Source: Bacteroidota bacterium
Lineage (GTDB): Bacteria > Bacteroidota > Bacteroidia > Cytophagales > Cytophagaceae
DNA: 64,000 nt
Direction of reading: 5' to 3'
Assembly (NCBI GenBank): GCA_023458555.1
Contig: JAEWYS010000001.1
Coordinates: forward strand, 1 to 64,000
In this document: positions 63,749-64,000 of the stretch, piece by piece
Position numbering within the stretch: position 1 is the stretch's first letter
How the letters are laid out: the number at the start of each line of letters is the position of its first letter
Made by a program: the position numbers and the translations under genes
The notes under the pieces: model-generated
Databases searched by the model: none
What the model saw: only the letters and a program-made list of their open reading frames with translations
Told to the model about the DNA's origin: nothing

Positions 63749-64000
63749 ATGTTTTTTAAAGCTCTTATTATATCATTTCTCTGTTTCTTTTGTTCATCCC
63801 CAGGCTGTTTTGCGCAGCATCCTCAGGTTACTGGTACCGATGTGCCATTTCCCTCCAGGGCGCAGCGGATTCATAAGTATGTAGGAAAGATTGATGATAA
63901 TTACATCTTTATCAGACGGGGGAAAAAGCAGTCTGTTGTGTCTCTTGAAGTATATAACCGGAACTTCGACCTGATAAGTCAGAATGAGATACCTCAGGTG
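63749..64000 (+). CDS. N-terminal part of a secreted protein, cut by the window end
   Basis: An open frame of 84 codons from ATG at 63749 to the last base. It begins with a signal peptide (MFFKALIISFLCFFC..., cleavage near GCFAQ). The mature part starts HPQVTGTDVPFPSRAQ and has no motif I can name. The frame continues past the window, so the function is open. Confidence 0.6.
   Translation, partial: MFFKALIISFLCFFCSSPGCFAQHPQVTGTDVPFPSRAQRIHKYVGKIDDNYIFIRRGKKQSVVSLEVYNRNFDLISQNEIPQV

Overview
The window reads as chromosome of a Bacteroidota bacterium, most likely order Cytophagales. The signs are a complete alternative complex III (act) operon joined to a cytochrome aa3-type oxidase operon, a BatA-type membrane protein, a DUF5686 outer-membrane protein, a PorE-like TPR/propeller/OmpA protein, a GH9 cellulase with a type IX secretion (T9SS) C-terminal sorting domain, and sigma-ABfr-type promoters (TTTG, about 19 bases, TAnnTTTG) where I could find promoters. 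No tRNA, rRNA, insertion sequence, prophage or CRISPR array was seen. It looks like ordinary core chromosome rather than an island.

Layout. 0.1-5.4 kb: BatA-like protein, a dihydroorotase homologue that has lost its catalytic residues, and two GT2 glycosyltransferases, all forward. 5.4-10.2 kb: methyltransferase (reverse), glycogen-debranching-type enzyme (forward), purB (reverse). 10.3-13.3 kb: a tiny free-standing sorting-domain-like ORF, a PaaE-like flavin/2Fe-2S reductase, yidD, and lgt (reverse). 13.4-18.0 kb: TsaC/Sua5-type synthase and CCA-adding enzyme (forward), then a reverse block of GT2, FtsE-type ATPase, a small unknown protein and transaldolase-like fsa. 18.06-21.7 kb: the small SRP RNA gene (reverse) with its own promoter, dCMP deaminase, murB and a sodium:solute symporter. 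22.2-38.9 kb: sixteen co-directional respiratory genes (actABCDEF, cytochrome oxidase subunits II and I, ctaA, ctaB, two subunit III-type proteins, subunit IV, a SCO-like protein, DUF420 protein, a small CxxC protein). 39-46 kb: a very large NtrY-like histidine kinase abutting a large beta-barrel-like protein. 46.3-51 kb (reverse): a patatin-like phospholipase translationally coupled to a DUF5686 protein. 51.1-58.4 kb: lepA, folD, queE, PorE-like protein, PAS histidine kinase and response regulator. 58.5-64 kb: secreted GH9 cellulase, SBF-like transporter, FAD monooxygenase, and the start of a secreted protein cut by the window end.

How it fits together. The respiratory block encodes a quinol:cytochrome c-type complex (ACIII), its oxidase partner, and heme A and copper assembly factors. 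Subunit II carries no heme-binding CXXCH, so the fused mono-heme domain of ActA and/or ActE probably passes electrons to the CuA centre. The GH9 enzyme and the PorE-like protein point to cellulose or plant-polymer use through T9SS. The most notable oddities are two conserved-fold proteins stripped of their metal sites (the dihydroorotase homologue and a cysteine-free SCO protein), an EF-hand loop inside the DUF420 protein, histidine-rich N-termini in three respiratory subunits, and a lone T9SS-tail-like ORF.
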